Source: Parvularcula lutaonensis (GTDB taxonomy: Bacteria; Pseudomonadota; Alphaproteobacteria; Caulobacterales; Parvularculaceae). From it: a stretch of DNA of 64,000 bases. Numbering within the stretch: the first letter of the stretch is position 1; the number at the start of each line of letters is the position of its first letter. Under the pieces are notes generated by a model. That model saw only the letters and a list, made by a program, of their open reading frames with translations, was not told the origin of the DNA and did no database searches. The translations under genes were made by a program, and so were the position numbers. Below, piece by piece: positions 26,361 through 36,608 of the stretch. The stretch spans positions 930,001-994,000 of the forward strand of contig NZ_BMXU01000001.1 in the NCBI RefSeq assembly GCF_014651915.1, read 5' to 3'.

Positions 26361-28125
26361 CGAGCAGCTCCCCGCGCCCCCGCTCCCTCGCCTGCTCGTC
26401 GTAATAGACAAGAGCGATCTCCCGCTTGAGGGTTTCGGGCTTGAGGGGTTTCGACACGAAGCCGTCGGCGCCCTTGGCGAGCATCGCGAACCTGTCAGCT
26501 TCCATCGCATCCGCCGTCACGGCGATGATCGGGACCAGCGCCTTTTCATCCTTCCGTGCCCGGATCTGTTCGACGACGCCCTCGCCGTCGAGGCGCGGCA
26601 TCTGCCGGTCCACGAGGACGACGTCGAAATCCGCGGTGTCGAGGAGTTCGAGGGCTTCGACCCCGTCGACGGCGAAGACGGGCTTGGCATGCCACGCGGT
26701 CAGGAACTCCCCCAGCACCAGCCGGTTGACCGCATTGTCCTCGGCCACCAGGACCCGCAGCCCCTCTAGCCCGCCGGCAAGCAGGCCCGAACCCGTGCGG
26801 TCGGCCTCGGGCTTCGCCGCGTGAGGAAGCGGAAGCGTCACCATGAACACGGTCTCTCCGGGTTCGGACCGCACCAGCTCGATGGACCCGCCCATGAGAA
26901 CACACAGCTGGCGACAGATCGACAGGCCGAGCCCGGTTCCGCCGAAGCGCCGCGTCGTTCCCCGGTCGCCCTGTTCGAAGGGCTCGAAGATGATGCTCCG
27001 CGTCGCCTCGGGAATGCCCTTGCCGGTATCGGTCACGGTAAAGACGATTGCGTCGTCCTCGCCATCTTCCGCGACAAGGCGGACGCCGCCCTCCTCGGTA
27101 AATTTGACGCCGTTGGAGACAAGGTTGTTCAGGACCTGCCGCACCCGCTGGTCGTCGCCCAGGACCCATTCGGGAACCGCATCCGAGACCTCGAGTTCGA
27201 GCGCGATCCCCTTGGCCACCGCCGTCTCGGCATAGGTTTCCTTCACTGCATCGAGCAGCGTCGGCAGGTGGAAGGGCCGCGGATCGAGCTTGATCTTCCC
27301 CGCTTCAATCTTCGACAGGTCGAGAAGGTCGTTGAGGAGGGCCAGCAGATGCTCGCCCGATCCCCGCACGGAGCCGAGCAACGTTCTCTGCCGGTCGTTC
27401 ACCGGGCCCGGTCCTTCGGACAGGACGGCTTCGGTCAGCCCAAGGACGCCGTTCATCGGTGTTCGCAGCTCGTGGCTCATCACGGCGAGGAAGTCGTTCT
27501 TCGCTCGCGCGGATTTCTCCGCCCGGACCCTCGCTCGCTCGGCGCGCATGAAGGCATTGTGGCACGTCGCGCTCAGCGCCGCACTCATCGCTGTCCCCAT
27601 GATGATCGAGAACACCGCCTGGAAGTAGCGTTGCTCCGTTCGCTCCACCGTCCAACCAGCCTCTGCGCCCAGAAGGCTGAGAGAGTTCGTGTACTGATAT
27701 GTGACGAAGGCAATCGCGCCGATTCCGATCACGGTCGCTGTCCGCCATCCACAGACGAACGCTGCCATCATCGGGCCAAGGACGATTGCCGGGAGGAGCG
27801 ACGTATGGATCCCCGCACTAAGGGACGACATCCACAAAGCGACGAGGGAAACCCCCGAGTAAATCGCCACGAAGAGAATGAAATTCTTGGTCCAGCGTAG
27901 CAGCAGCATCGTGGCGAGATGGACCGAGATCGCGATCACGGCTGCCCAGTGGTCGATCACCCAGCCGCCATAGGTCCGGGTCATGCCGAAGAGGTTCAGG
28001 ACCTGAAGGCTGCAGGTCAGCAGGGCGTAGAGATAAACGCCGCGGGCGCGCATCACGTCCCACGGCTTCATCCTGCGATCGATGCGCAAAAAGCGCTCGA
28101 GGTCTTCGATTGCCGCCTTCAACAC
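26356..28125 (-). CDS. Hybrid sensor histidine kinase with C-terminal receiver
   Basis: 589 residues. The N-terminal third is a membrane region with about six hydrophobic segments and no large periplasmic domain. Then a dimerisation helix with the H-box FLAVMSHELRTPMNGVLG, ATPase motifs (LNNLVSNGVKFTEEG, VTDTGKGIPE, GTGLGLSICRQL), and a receiver domain (VLVAEDNAVNRLVL, phospho-acceptor Asp in VVLVDRQMPRLDG, SKPLKP). It would need an HPt protein; the one at 19805 is a candidate. It is inserted between fabD and fabG, 53 bases before fabG. Signal unknown. Confidence 0.93.
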   Translation of the reverse strand: MLKAAIEDLERFLRIDRRMKPWDVMRARGVYLYALLTCSLQVLNLFGMTRTYGGWVIDHWAAVIAISVHLATMLLLRWTKNFILFVAIYSGVSLVALWMSSLSAGIHTSLLPAIVLGPMMAAFVCGWRTATVIGIGAIAFVTYQYTNSLSLLGAEAGWTVERTEQRYFQAVFSIIMGTAMSAALSATCHNAFMRAERARVRAEKSARAKNDFLAVMSHELRTPMNGVLGLTEAVLSEGPGPVNDRQRTLLGSVRGSGEHLLALLNDLLDLSKIEAGKIKLDPRPFHLPTLLDAVKETYAETAVAKGIALELEVSDAVPEWVLGDDQRVRQVLNNLVSNGVKFTEEGGVRLVAEDGEDDAIVFTVTDTGKGIPEATRSIIFEPFEQGDRGTTRRFGGTGLGLSICRQLCVLMGGSIELVRSEPGETVFMVTLPLPHAAKPEADRTGSGLLAGGLEGLRVLVAEDNAVNRLVLGEFLTAWHAKPVFAVDGVEALELLDTADFDVVLVDRQMPRLDGEGVVEQIRARKDEKALVPIIAVTADAMEADRFAMLAKGADGFVSKPLKPETLKREIALVYYDEQARERGRGELLG

Positions 28126-28220
28126 GTCGCGTTGTCCTGCCCTGCCTCAGGCAGGCTAGGCGGCGCCGGGTTGAAACGAGGTCAACACTTCGGGCTAAAG
28201 GCCAACAACCCTTTTCTTTT

Positions 28221-29156
28221 TCAGTTGCCGAGCAGGGCCTTCACCGCGTCCAGTTCTTCGGTCTCGCCGAAATTCGCGATCTGCACGTCGCCTGCGATCT
28301 TTTTCACGAGGCCGGACAGCACCTTGCCTGCCCCGAGCTCGACAAAGGTCGTGGCGCCTTCCGCCTCGAGCTTCCGGACACAGTCCTGCCAGCGAACGCG
28401 GCCGGAGACCTGCTCGGTCAGGGTCCGGCGCACCTCGTCGGGCTCGGTGACAAGCGAGGCGTCGATATTCGCCACCACCGGCCGCTGCGGCGCGTTGATC
28501 GCGGCTTCGGCCAGGGCCTCCGCCATCTTCTCCTGCGCCGGCAACATTCCTTTCGAGTGGAAGGCCGCGGAGACGTCGAGCTTCAGCGCGCGTTTGGCGC
28601 CAGCATCTTTCGCCGCGGCGCAGGCCCTGTCGATGGCCTCCGTCGGGCCGGAGATCACGACCTGTCCCGGACAGTTGTCATTGGCGATCTCGACGCCGGC
28701 TTCCTTCGCGACCTTCTCCAGCTCTTCGATCGAAAGCCCGAGGATCGCCGCCATCGCCCCCTGCCCCAGCGGCATGGCCGACTGCATGGCATTGCCGCGG
28801 ATGCGCAGGAGCTTCGCCGTGGTCGTCAGGTCGAAGCTGCCAGCGCAGGCATGAGCCGAATATTCGCCCAGCGAGTGACCGGCGAGCCCGACAACGTGAT
28901 CGAGCGACAGCCCCGCCTCTTCCTTCAGCACGCGGAACGCTGCGACGGAGCAGGCCATCAGCGCGGGCTGCGCATTGGCCGTCATCGTCAGCTCGGACTG
29001 GTCGCCCTCGAACATCAGCTGCGAGAGCTTCTGCGACAGCGCCTCATCGACCTCCTCGAAGACCTGCTTTGCCACCGCAAAATTCTCGGCAAGGTCCTTG
29101 CCCATGCCGACTTTCTGGCTGCCCTGTCCGGGGAAGATAAGCGCGAGATGGGTCAT
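28221..29156 (-). CDS. fabD: Malonyl-CoA:ACP transacylase
   Basis: Loads malonyl groups onto ACP. 311 residues, normal length. ALIFPGQGSQKVGMG at the N terminus, nucleophile serine in AGHSLGEYSAHAC, and the catalytic histidine in AAFHSKGML. First gene of the split fab block on this strand. Confidence 0.97.
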   Translation of the reverse strand: MTHLALIFPGQGSQKVGMGKDLAENFAVAKQVFEEVDEALSQKLSQLMFEGDQSELTMTANAQPALMACSVAAFRVLKEEAGLSLDHVVGLAGHSLGEYSAHACAGSFDLTTTAKLLRIRGNAMQSAMPLGQGAMAAILGLSIEELEKVAKEAGVEIANDNCPGQVVISGPTEAIDRACAAAKDAGAKRALKLDVSAAFHSKGMLPAQEKMAEALAEAAINAPQRPVVANIDASLVTEPDEVRRTLTEQVSGRVRWQDCVRKLEAEGATTFVELGAGKVLSGLVKKIAGDVQIANFGETEELDAVKALLGN

Positions 29157-29240
29157 GGTCTGGCCTCCTGTTCTGCTGCGCCGAAGGGCTAGCGGAGGCC
29201 GTGGCGCGGTGCAATCACGTGCTCAGCGCATCCCGAAACC

Positions 29241-29276
29241 GTCATCCCGGAATCTGCGAAGCAGATATCCGGGACC
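29241..29276. repeat. REP-like hairpin element
   Basis: Opens with GTCATCCCGG and folds into a long hairpin (CCCGGAATCTGC ... GCAGATATCCGGG with a 3-base loop). It shares its opening with elements at 7890 and 38673 and sits between fabD and the YbjQ gene. Confidence 0.55.
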
Positions 29277-29375
29277 TACGGCCTGCCGTTCAGCGAGGCG
29301 CGCCTCGAATGAAGGTCTGGCCGTGCTTCCGGGGAAGCGCTGACACGCTTTCCGAAATCAGGATAGGCATCGAAC

Positions 29376-29699
29376 CTACCGCAGCTTCACCGCCGTCCCG
29401 TTGCAACTCACCATCAGCATGCTGCCTTTCTGCGTGTCCACGGCCTCGTAGTCGATATCGACGCCGATCACCGCATCTGCGCCCAGCGCAACTGCTTCGG
29501 CTTCCATGTCCCGCATCGCATGGTTCCGCGCCTCGCGGAGCGCTTTCTGGTAGCCGCCGGAGCGCCCGCCGATGATGTCCCGGACCCCTGCAAAGAGGTC
29601 CCTGAACACATTGACACCGAGGATCGCTTCCCCGGCCACGATATCGAGATGCTGGGCCGTCTCCCGGCCCGGCACATTGTCCGTCGTCGTCACGATCAT
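29376..29699 (-). CDS. YbjQ / UPF0145 family protein
   Basis: 107-residue soluble protein of the YbjQ (UPF0145, 'heavy-metal-binding domain') family. Residues [26 protein letters not shown] and the C-terminal [12 protein letters not shown] are typical. These proteins form pentamers; physiological role unknown. The ATG (29697-29699) overlaps the stop of the upstream peroxiredoxin gene by four bases, so the two are co-expressed. Confidence 0.9.
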   Translation of the reverse strand: MIVTTTDNVPGRETAQHLDIVAGEAILGVNVFRDLFAGVRDIIGGRSGGYQKALREARNHAMRDMEAEAVALGADAVIGVDIDYEAVDTQKGSMLMVSCNGTAVKLR

Positions 29700-30214
29700 T
29701 GCTCGGTCTCCGTTCCACGGGTCGGGTAGTCTTTCTTGAGAATGTACTCGATGCCTTCGGCGAGGTCCTCGAATTTCGGCCGCGCGAAGGGAACGCTTTG
29801 GTAGTATGCCGCGTAAAGCTCGCCAGAAGGACGCACAAGGAACATCGCAGGCTCCGAGAAGATCTCCGGCTCGCTTTCCTGGAACCCCTTGGACAGGTAA
29901 AGGCCCCAGTCCTTCGCCTGCTCGCGGGTCAGGTCGAACAGCAGCGGCACGCCGCGGATTTCCCATTCCTCGAACGTCTTCTGCGCGCGCTCCTGGCTGT
30001 CCATAGAGACCGCGAAAGGGCTCACCCCCAGCTCCTCGAACCGCCCGAGGTGCTGCTTCAGCTCCTGAAGCTGGCTCTTGCAGATCGGGCAGTGATAGCC
30101 GCGATAGAAGACCAGGAGCGTGAAGTTCTCCGAAGCGGCGTTGGCAAGCCGCCAATTGTCCGCGCCGAGCATCGAGAGCTCAAGCTCGGGCACGTGCTTC
30201 CCGGGTATCAGCAT
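29696..30214 (-). CDS. Peroxiredoxin-like (AhpC/TSA) protein
   Basis: 172-residue thioredoxin-fold protein. The active-site region reads [14 protein letters not shown], with the peroxidatic cysteine and a second cysteine in a C-P-I-C arrangement, as in the AhpC/TSA family members that resemble PRX-like proteins. No signal peptide. It probably reduces hydroperoxides or disulfides, partner unknown. Downstream YbjQ is coupled to it. Confidence 0.85.
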   Translation of the reverse strand: MLIPGKHVPELELSMLGADNWRLANAASENFTLLVFYRGYHCPICKSQLQELKQHLGRFEELGVSPFAVSMDSQERAQKTFEEWEIRGVPLLFDLTREQAKDWGLYLSKGFQESEPEIFSEPAMFLVRPSGELYAAYYQSVPFARPKFEDLAEGIEYILKKDYPTRGTETEQ

Positions 30215-30298
30215 GGCTTCCTCCTTTCAGAACATGACTGCCTGAAAGGTAGGAACACCGGCTCAGAAGGGAACGATCCGCCTGCAGTGGGCCGAAAA

Positions 30299-30334
30299 AG
30301 AGTAAAGCCCGGCCAGCGCGAAGCTGGCCGGGCT
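30299..30334 (-). terminator. Terminator of the chemoreceptor gene
   Basis: 12-bp perfect stem (AGCCCGGCCAGC at 30306-30317 and its complement at 30323-30334) with a 5-base loop; on the minus strand it is followed by a T-rich tract (TTACTCTTTTT). Confidence 0.85.
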
Positions 30335-30359
30335 CTGCCCCCTCCCGGGACGCCGCGTG

Positions 30360-33215
30360 TTACGCAGCGGCGTCCTGTGCAGTGTAGACCTTGGTCGTGA
30401 CCGAGCCTTCCAGCTTGAAGGCGGCAACGACGCGGTCGAGGTGGTCGAATTCGTGTTTCGCCTCGGTGATTGCGTGGTTGTTCCGGTCGACAAGGGTGTT
30501 ATTGCCCTGCGTCAGGCGATCGAGGTCCGACATCGCCGCATTGATCTCGCGCAGGGTGAGGTTCTGGCTGTCCGTGGCCTGAGAAATCTCGTCGATGAGA
30601 TCGACGTTCTGGGCCACTTCCTCGACGATCGCCTTGAGGTCCTCGGCAGCTTTCGACACCAGGGTCACGCCGCCCTTGATTTCCTCATTGGACTGACCGA
30701 TCAGCTGGCCGATCTCTTTCGAGGCATTCGCCGTGGACTGGGCGAGGTTCCGGACCTCTGCCGCGACGACGGCAAAGCCCTTGCCGGCCTCCCCTGCCCG
30801 CGCCGCTTCGACCGAAGCGTTGAGGGCCAGAAGGTTCGTCTGGAAGGCGATCGATTCGATCACGCTCGTGATCTCCGTGACCTTCTTCGACGACTTGGCG
30901 ACGCGATCCATAGCCTCCGTGGCCTCTTCCATGACGCGCCCGCCCTCTTCGGCTTTCGTCTGGGTTGCACGGGCATTGTCGCGCATCTCGGCGGTCCGCT
31001 TGGCCGTGCTCTCCACGGTGGTGGTGAAGCTCTGGAGGGACGCCGAAGTCTCCTCGAGCGTCGCTGCCTGGGTCGAGGTCTGTGCCGACAGCTCGTCCAC
31101 GCCCTGCATCAGCTCGCTGAGCGACGTGCCGACACGGGCGGAGGTCTTGCGCAGGTTGGTCAGCACGTTAGCCAATCCGTCTGCGGAGAAGTTCACGCCG
31201 TCGCGGAGGTCCGCGAAGCTACCTTCATAGTCGCCCTCGATACGCTTGGTCAGGTCACTGTCTTGCAGGGCCTTCAGCACGAAGATCGTCTCTTCGAGGC
31301 CACCCTTCACGGTGCTGACCAGCTTGTTGAGGTTCGCAGCCAGCTCGTTGAGCTCTTCGTCCTCGAAGTCGGCTTCGACTTCCTTGGTGAAGTCGCCCGC
31401 CTGGGCAGCACGGACCACTTCGCCAATCGACGAGCCGAGCTTCTGGATCATGGCGCGGCGTTCTGCTTCCAGGCGCTCCTGCGCTTCGATCTCTGCCTGG
31501 CGTTGGCGCTCGGCAGCGGCTTCGCGCTCTTCCTGGGCACGGCGCTCGGCTTCCGCGCGCTCTTCGAGGCGGCGTTTCTCCTCTTCGGCCTTCTCGCGCA
31601 GGGCCTTGGCTTCGGCCTCCTGGCGCTTCTTCTCGGCGATGCGCTCCTTCTCGGCGGCCTCTTCGCGGAGCTTGCGCTCCCGCTCTTCGGCGGCGAGTTT
31701 TTCCTGGCGGCGCTTTTCTTCTTCCTGGCGCTGGCGTTCCGCAGCGGCTTCGCGCTCCTTGCGGGCTTCCTCTTCAGCAGCCGCCTTCTCGGCCAGCAGG
31801 CGCTTCTCTTCCTCGAGGCGCTTGCGCTCGGCTTCGGCTTCACGCTGGCGTTGGCGCTCGCGCTGCTCCATTTCTTTCCGGGCAGCTTCTTCCTTCAGCT
31901 GACGTTCGCGCTCGGCGGCAGCTTCGCGTTCGAGGCGCGCCTTTTCTTCGGCCTCGCGGCGCTCTTTCTCGGCCTTCGCCTCGGCGATGCGGCGCTTCTC
32001 GGCGGCCTCGCGTTCGCGGCGTTCGGCTTCGAGCTTTTCTTCCTGTGCGGCCAGCATCTCCTTATTGAGCTGCTCGGCCTTGATCGCATTCTCGCGGAAG
32101 ACCTCCAGCGCGCGCGCCATGGTGCCGATCTCGTCCTGGATCTTCAGGCCACGCGGCTTCTGCGACAGGTCACCTTCAGCCACCTTGCCCATGACGCCGG
32201 ACAGGTCGTCCATGCGGCGCAGGATCCCTCTGTGCACGTAGAAATAGCCGAGCCACGTCGCCATGCCGAGGCTGAGAACGGCAATCGCGGAAAGGATCCA
32301 GCTGTTGGCTTCGACGCTTCGCAGGGTCTCTTGCGCGGCTGTTTCAGCAGCCACGGAGATGTCACGGACGACGCCCTGGATGGCTTCGTTCTGGCGGATC
32401 ACGGCCGCCTCGGCCAGGCGGCGGGCCGAACGCGCTTCACTGGCAGCGTTCAGCTCCTCGCGGCGGACGGCGAACAGGCCTTCGTCCCCGGAGCCAATGC
32501 CCAGGAAGCGCTCGCTGAGGTCGCGTACGGCCGGCGTGGCGGCGTTTTGCAGGATGGCGAGGTTGATGCGGATATCGTCCGCAAAGGTTGAATATTCGGA
32601 TTCGAGGCGGTCAACGGCGTCCGGTGAGTTGGCTCCCGTCACGTCCGCATAAAGAACAGCGACAGAGTTCACCGCAAGAGCAAGGCGGAGCAGCGTCTCG
32701 ACGTCGGCTTCATCGGCACCGTCAATGGCGACCTCGATCGCGTCGGCGAGCTCGGCCCGCAGGCGCGACGCTTCGGCGCGGAGTTCCTCCTGATGGGCCC
32801 GCGCAGAAAGGTAGCTTGCCTGGGCTTCGTTCACGGAGCGGGCGGCGCTCAGCAGGGCGATCCGGGCTTCTTCGAGGCTCTTGAGCTGTTCCTCGCTCGC
32901 GACACCCATTTCGAGACGGCCAACAACGTCGGCGGACTCTTCGAAGCGCTGCTTGAAGGCCGCGTAGCTTTCCTCGCGAACGGTGTCGCTGTCGGCAGAG
33001 ATCAGGCTGCCGACATCGTCCGCCATCCTTTCGGATTCGGCGGCAAGTTCGTTGGCCAGGCTGGCTTGGGGAAGCTTCTGCATACTGACCTGACGGACAG
33101 CATCCGACGTCGAGAACAGGGCGACGATCGCGATCGCGAGCGCCACCAGCTGCAGTAGCGCGGACGCTGTAAGTCCGCTAAGTAGACGTGTACGGATCGT
33201 TGTAAAACGATGCAT
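30360..33215 (-). CDS. Methyl-accepting chemotaxis protein with a very long charged coiled coil
   Basis: A 951-residue chemoreceptor, roughly twice the usual size. N-terminal TM helix (about 14-38), a helical sensor region to about 300, a second TM helix (about 300-322), HAMP, then about 210 residues (378-588) of almost pure E/K/R/A coiled coil (units such as EAERREREAAEKRRIAEAKAE). Next come two further HAMP-like units (AAQAGDFTKEVEADFEDEE; LQDSDLTKRIEGDYEG) and the signalling domain with IESIAFQTNLLALNASVEAA near residue 790. There is no NWETF-type CheR tether at the C terminus. It starts 36 bases after the TonB-domain gene. Confidence 0.92.
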   Translation of the reverse strand: MHRFTTIRTRLLSGLTASALLQLVALAIAIVALFSTSDAVRQVSMQKLPQASLANELAAESERMADDVGSLISADSDTVREESYAAFKQRFEESADVVGRLEMGVASEEQLKSLEEARIALLSAARSVNEAQASYLSARAHQEELRAEASRLRAELADAIEVAIDGADEADVETLLRLALAVNSVAVLYADVTGANSPDAVDRLESEYSTFADDIRINLAILQNAATPAVRDLSERFLGIGSGDEGLFAVRREELNAASEARSARRLAEAAVIRQNEAIQGVVRDISVAAETAAQETLRSVEANSWILSAIAVLSLGMATWLGYFYVHRGILRRMDDLSGVMGKVAEGDLSQKPRGLKIQDEIGTMARALEVFRENAIKAEQLNKEMLAAQEEKLEAERREREAAEKRRIAEAKAEKERREAEEKARLEREAAAERERQLKEEAARKEMEQRERQRQREAEAERKRLEEEKRLLAEKAAAEEEARKEREAAAERQRQEEEKRRQEKLAAEERERKLREEAAEKERIAEKKRQEAEAKALREKAEEEKRRLEERAEAERRAQEEREAAAERQRQAEIEAQERLEAERRAMIQKLGSSIGEVVRAAQAGDFTKEVEADFEDEELNELAANLNKLVSTVKGGLEETIFVLKALQDSDLTKRIEGDYEGSFADLRDGVNFSADGLANVLTNLRKTSARVGTSLSELMQGVDELSAQTSTQAATLEETSASLQSFTTTVESTAKRTAEMRDNARATQTKAEEGGRVMEEATEAMDRVAKSSKKVTEITSVIESIAFQTNLLALNASVEAARAGEAGKGFAVVAAEVRNLAQSTANASKEIGQLIGQSNEEIKGGVTLVSKAAEDLKAIVEEVAQNVDLIDEISQATDSQNLTLREINAAMSDLDRLTQGNNTLVDRNNHAITEAKHEFDHLDRVVAAFKLEGSVTTKVYTAQDAAA

Positions 33216-33251
33216 GTTCCCCAGCCCTGCCTTGCCTTGTTGGTTGTTGGA

Positions 33252-33599
33252 TCAGCCTTGCATCTGGAAGGCGATTTTCTTCTTGATGCCCGTCGTCGGC
33301 TTACCGGCTTCGAACTTCCAGCGCTTCACCGCAGCAACGGCGGCACTGTCGAAGATGCCGGCCGGCTCGGCCGAAAGCACTGTCACGTTGCTGACCTTGC
33401 CGGAACCATCGACGTCGATGCTGACGATGACGGCACCTTCCATCTCGCGGCGTTCAGCCGCACGCGGATATTCCGGCGGCACCGCTTTGATAACGGCAGG
33501 CTCCTCTGCAAATGCGACACTCGAGCCCACCGATCCCAGGAAAACCGCTGCAAAAACAGCCGGAATCGAGGCGCGAGCGCTCCAAGTCTTTTTGGTCAT
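33252..33599 (-). CDS. Secreted TonB C-terminal-domain protein
   Basis: 115 residues: a signal peptide (ASIPAVFAAVFLGSVGSSVAFA) and one TonB C-terminal domain (PPEYPRAAERREMEGAVIVSIDVDGSGKVSNVTV, then AAVAAVKRWKFEAG). There is no membrane anchor after cleavage and no proline-rich spacer, so it cannot work as a normal TonB; free periplasmic TonB-domain proteins are of uncertain function. GAGGAGAGAG precedes the ATG at 33597-33599. Likely one transcript with the chemoreceptor downstream. Confidence 0.82.
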   Translation of the reverse strand: MTKKTWSARASIPAVFAAVFLGSVGSSVAFAEEPAVIKAVPPEYPRAAERREMEGAVIVSIDVDGSGKVSNVTVLSAEPAGIFDSAAVAAVKRWKFEAGKPTTGIKKKIAFQMQG

Positions 33600-33904
33600 A
33601 GCTCTCTCCTCATGGCCGGACCCCCTCCGGCCGTTCCGAGAGCAATAGCCGATGGCCGTTAAGGCCCCGTCATCAAGAGGTGAAGAAAGTCCTGCCACGG
33701 AAAAAAGAAACGATCGACAAGACTTAACAGACAGAATCCCATTTCAAGACATCAGCCCTTCAGGGCTTGGTATCATGGGAAACTTTCAGCTGCGGATTGG
33801 TTAGCAGTTCAGGTGTCGCCGGAAGACTGGCGAGACATCAAGATTCTGCATTCGCTGTAAAAAAAGCGGTGGCCGCAGGCTACGACCACCGCATCGAAGT
33901 TGTG
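33600..33904. other. Intergenic region between clpB and the TonB-domain gene
   Basis: Holds the clpB terminator (33859-33892) and presumably the promoter of the TonB-domain/chemoreceptor transcript (minus strand). It contains no supported gene. Confidence 0.6.
33859..33892 (-). terminator. Terminator of clpB
   Basis: On the minus strand, stem GCGGTGG ... CCACCGC followed by seven T residues, 12 bases after the clpB stop. Confidence 0.85.
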
Positions 33905-36550
33905 TTAGTTGATCATCTGGCTTTCAGGAGCAGCCATCGGGCCAGAGGCGGCGCCCAGCTTGAACGCTTCCCGCGATTTCAACGGCACGCCGTTAAGGGT
34001 CAGCCCGTCATCGTCGGCACCGAGCTTCAGCTCGCTCCCGTCCTTGACGGTCCCCTCGAGAATCAGCTCGGCGAGCGGGTCCTGCACGGCCTTCTGGACG
34101 ACACGTTTCAAGGGACGTGCGCCGAACGCCGGATCGTAACCCGCCTCGGCCAGCCATTCGCGTGCCGAGTCCTCGAGCTTGATGGTGATTTTCCGCTCGG
34201 CGAGCAGCTTTTCCAGCCGGGCGATCTGGATATCCACGATCGCGCCCATCTGGTCCCGCTTGAGGCGCGAGAAGAGGATGATCTCGTCGAGCCTGTTGAG
34301 GAACTCGGGCCGGAACGCCGCGCGGACGGCATCCATTACCTGCGGGCGCACCGCCTCGACATCCGCGTCTTCGGCCAGACCCGCCATGAACTCCGCACCG
34401 AGGTTCGAGGTCAGGATGATCAGCGTGTTGCGGAAATCGACCACATGGCCCTGGCTGTCGGTCAAACGGCCCTCGTCCAAGACCTGCAGCAGGATGTTGA
34501 AGACATCCGGGTGCGCCTTTTCGACTTCGTCGAACAGGACCACCTGGTAGGGACGCCTGCGGACAGCCTCCGTCAGCACGCCGCCTTCTTCATAGCCCAC
34601 ATAGCCCGGAGGCGCACCGACCAGACGGCTCACCGCGTGCTTCTCCATATACTCCGACATGTCGATCCGCTGGATCGCGGTGTCGTCGTCGAAGAGGAAC
34701 GCTGCCAGCGCCTTGGTCAGCTCGGTCTTGCCGACACCCGTCGGGCCGAGGAACAGGAAGCTGCCCAGGGGACGGTTCGGGTCCTGAAGGCCCGCCCGCG
34801 CCCGGCGCACGGCGGAGGACACCGCGGTGACCGCTTCGTCCTGGCCAACGACGCGCTTGTGCAGGGCGTCTTCCATCTTGAGGAGCTTTTCACGCTCGCC
34901 TTCGAGCATCTTGTCGACCGGGATACCGGTCCACTTGCTGACGACCTGGGCCACGGCCTCCGCGTCCACGACTTCCTGGACGAGATCGCCCGGATCGTGG
35001 CTCTGGGCTTCTTCGAGCTGCTTCTCGACCTGCGGGATGCGGCCATATTTCAGCTCCGATGCCCGCGCGAGGTCGCCCGTGCGTTCCGCATCGGCAAGCT
35101 CTGCCCGCATCCGGTCGAGCTGCTCCTTCAGTTCCGTTGCGGACGCCAGCGCCTGCCGCTCCGCCTCCCAGCGGTTCGTGAGATCGCGCGAGCGCTCTTC
35201 CATGTCGGCGAGTTCGGCCTCGAGCGTCTTCAGGCGGTCCTTGGACGCTTCGTCGTCTTCCTTGAGAAGCGCTTCCCGCTCGATCTTCATCTGGATGATC
35301 TGGCGGTCGAGATTGTCGAGCTCTTCAGGCTTCGAATCGACGGCCATGCGGAGCCGCGACGCCGCCTCGTCCACGAGGTCGATCGCCTTGTCCGGCAGGA
35401 ACCGGTCCGTGATGTAGCGGTTGGAGAGGGTCGACGCAGCCACGATCGCGCTGTCGGAGATCCGCACCCCGTGGTGCAGCTCGTACTTTTCCTTCAGGCC
35501 ACGGAGGATCGACACCGTGTCCTCGACCGTCGGCTCGCTGACGAACACGGCCTGGAACCGCCGCGCCAGAGCTGCATCCTTTTCGACGTGCTTGCGATAC
35601 TCATCGAGCGTCGTCGCACCGATACAGTGCAGTTCACCCCGCGCCAGCGCAGGCTTGAGCAGGTTCGATGCATCCATCGCGCCGTCGGTCTTCCCGGCAC
35701 CGATCAGCGTGTGCATCTCGTCGATGAACAGGATGATCGAGCCATCGGCTGCCTGCACCTCGGACAGCACGGCTTTCAGCCGTTCCTCGAACTCACCGCG
35801 ATACTTCGCACCTGCGATCAGAGCGCCCATGTCGAGCGATAGAAGGCGCTTGTCCTTGAGGCTTTCAGGGACATCGCCGTCAACGATGCGCAGGGCCAGG
35901 CCCTCGGCGATCGCCGTCTTGCCAACGCCCGGCTCGCCGATCAGCACGGGATTGTTCTTGGTGCGGCGCGACAGGATCTGCATCGTCCGGCGGATCTCTT
36001 CGTCGCGACCGATGATCGGGTCGAGCTTGCCCTCCTTCGCCCGCGCAGTGAGGTCGGTCGCGTAGCGCTTCAGCGCGTCATAGGCTTGCTCAGCACTCGC
36101 ACTATCGGCCGTACGGCCCTTGCGGATGTCATTGATCGCCGCGTTCAGCGCCTGGGGCGAAGCCTTCGCTTTCGCCAGCGCATCCTTCGCGCTGCCCTCT
36201 ATCCCGAGGGCCACGAGCAGCCGCTCGGCAGTGACGAAGCTGTCGCCCGCCTTCTTGGCGATCTCCTCGGCCAGCGCCAGAACCTTGGCAGTGTCCTGCG
36301 CGAGGTAGGTCTGCGCAGCCTGTCCCTCGACCTGGGGCAGCTTGGCCAGCGCCTGCTCCGACAATTGCAGGGCAATCGCGGGGTCGCCGCCGGCTTTGCG
36401 GATGAGGTTGGAAGCAAGCCCCTCGCTGTCGTCGAGCAGGGCCTTGAGGAGGTGGTGCGGGGTAATCTGTTGGTGGCTCTCCCGGACGGCAATCGTCTGG
36501 GCGGCCTGGATGAGACCGCGAGCGCGGTCAGTGAAGTTTTCGAATTGCAT
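33905..36550 (-). CDS. clpB: ATP-dependent disaggregase ClpB
   Basis: Hexameric Hsp100 chaperone that, with DnaK, rescues aggregated proteins. 881 residues. N domain ([18 protein letters not shown]), first AAA+ module with [15 protein letters not shown] (near 205), the regulatory coiled coil (about 410-530, rich in E/R/K), second AAA+ module with [18 protein letters not shown] (near 604) and [20 protein letters not shown]. The C-terminal tail is short. A sigma-32-like promoter lies upstream (36609-36637). Confidence 0.97.
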   Translation of the reverse strand: MQFENFTDRARGLIQAAQTIAVRESHQQITPHHLLKALLDDSEGLASNLIRKAGGDPAIALQLSEQALAKLPQVEGQAAQTYLAQDTAKVLALAEEIAKKAGDSFVTAERLLVALGIEGSAKDALAKAKASPQALNAAINDIRKGRTADSASAEQAYDALKRYATDLTARAKEGKLDPIIGRDEEIRRTMQILSRRTKNNPVLIGEPGVGKTAIAEGLALRIVDGDVPESLKDKRLLSLDMGALIAGAKYRGEFEERLKAVLSEVQAADGSIILFIDEMHTLIGAGKTDGAMDASNLLKPALARGELHCIGATTLDEYRKHVEKDAALARRFQAVFVSEPTVEDTVSILRGLKEKYELHHGVRISDSAIVAASTLSNRYITDRFLPDKAIDLVDEAASRLRMAVDSKPEELDNLDRQIIQMKIEREALLKEDDEASKDRLKTLEAELADMEERSRDLTNRWEAERQALASATELKEQLDRMRAELADAERTGDLARASELKYGRIPQVEKQLEEAQSHDPGDLVQEVVDAEAVAQVVSKWTGIPVDKMLEGEREKLLKMEDALHKRVVGQDEAVTAVSSAVRRARAGLQDPNRPLGSFLFLGPTGVGKTELTKALAAFLFDDDTAIQRIDMSEYMEKHAVSRLVGAPPGYVGYEEGGVLTEAVRRRPYQVVLFDEVEKAHPDVFNILLQVLDEGRLTDSQGHVVDFRNTLIILTSNLGAEFMAGLAEDADVEAVRPQVMDAVRAAFRPEFLNRLDEIILFSRLKRDQMGAIVDIQIARLEKLLAERKITIKLEDSAREWLAEAGYDPAFGARPLKRVVQKAVQDPLAELILEGTVKDGSELKLGADDDGLTLNGVPLKSREAFKLGAASGPMAAPESQMIN

Positions 36551-36608
36551 GTCGACCTCGTCTGAGCATCGTTGGAACGCAGCGTCCCTGACGGCAACGC
36601 TGGAACGC

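Noticed and set aside
30357-32591. A 744-codon open frame on the + strand across the chemoreceptor gene
   Set aside because: It is antisense to the E/K/R-rich coiled coil; the translated product is low-complexity leucine/alanine/phenylalanine text with no domain, while the minus-strand frame has a full receptor.
33767-35842. A 691-codon open frame on the + strand across clpB
   Set aside because: Antisense shadow of a high-GC gene with complete ClpB motifs on the minus strand; no signal, no family.
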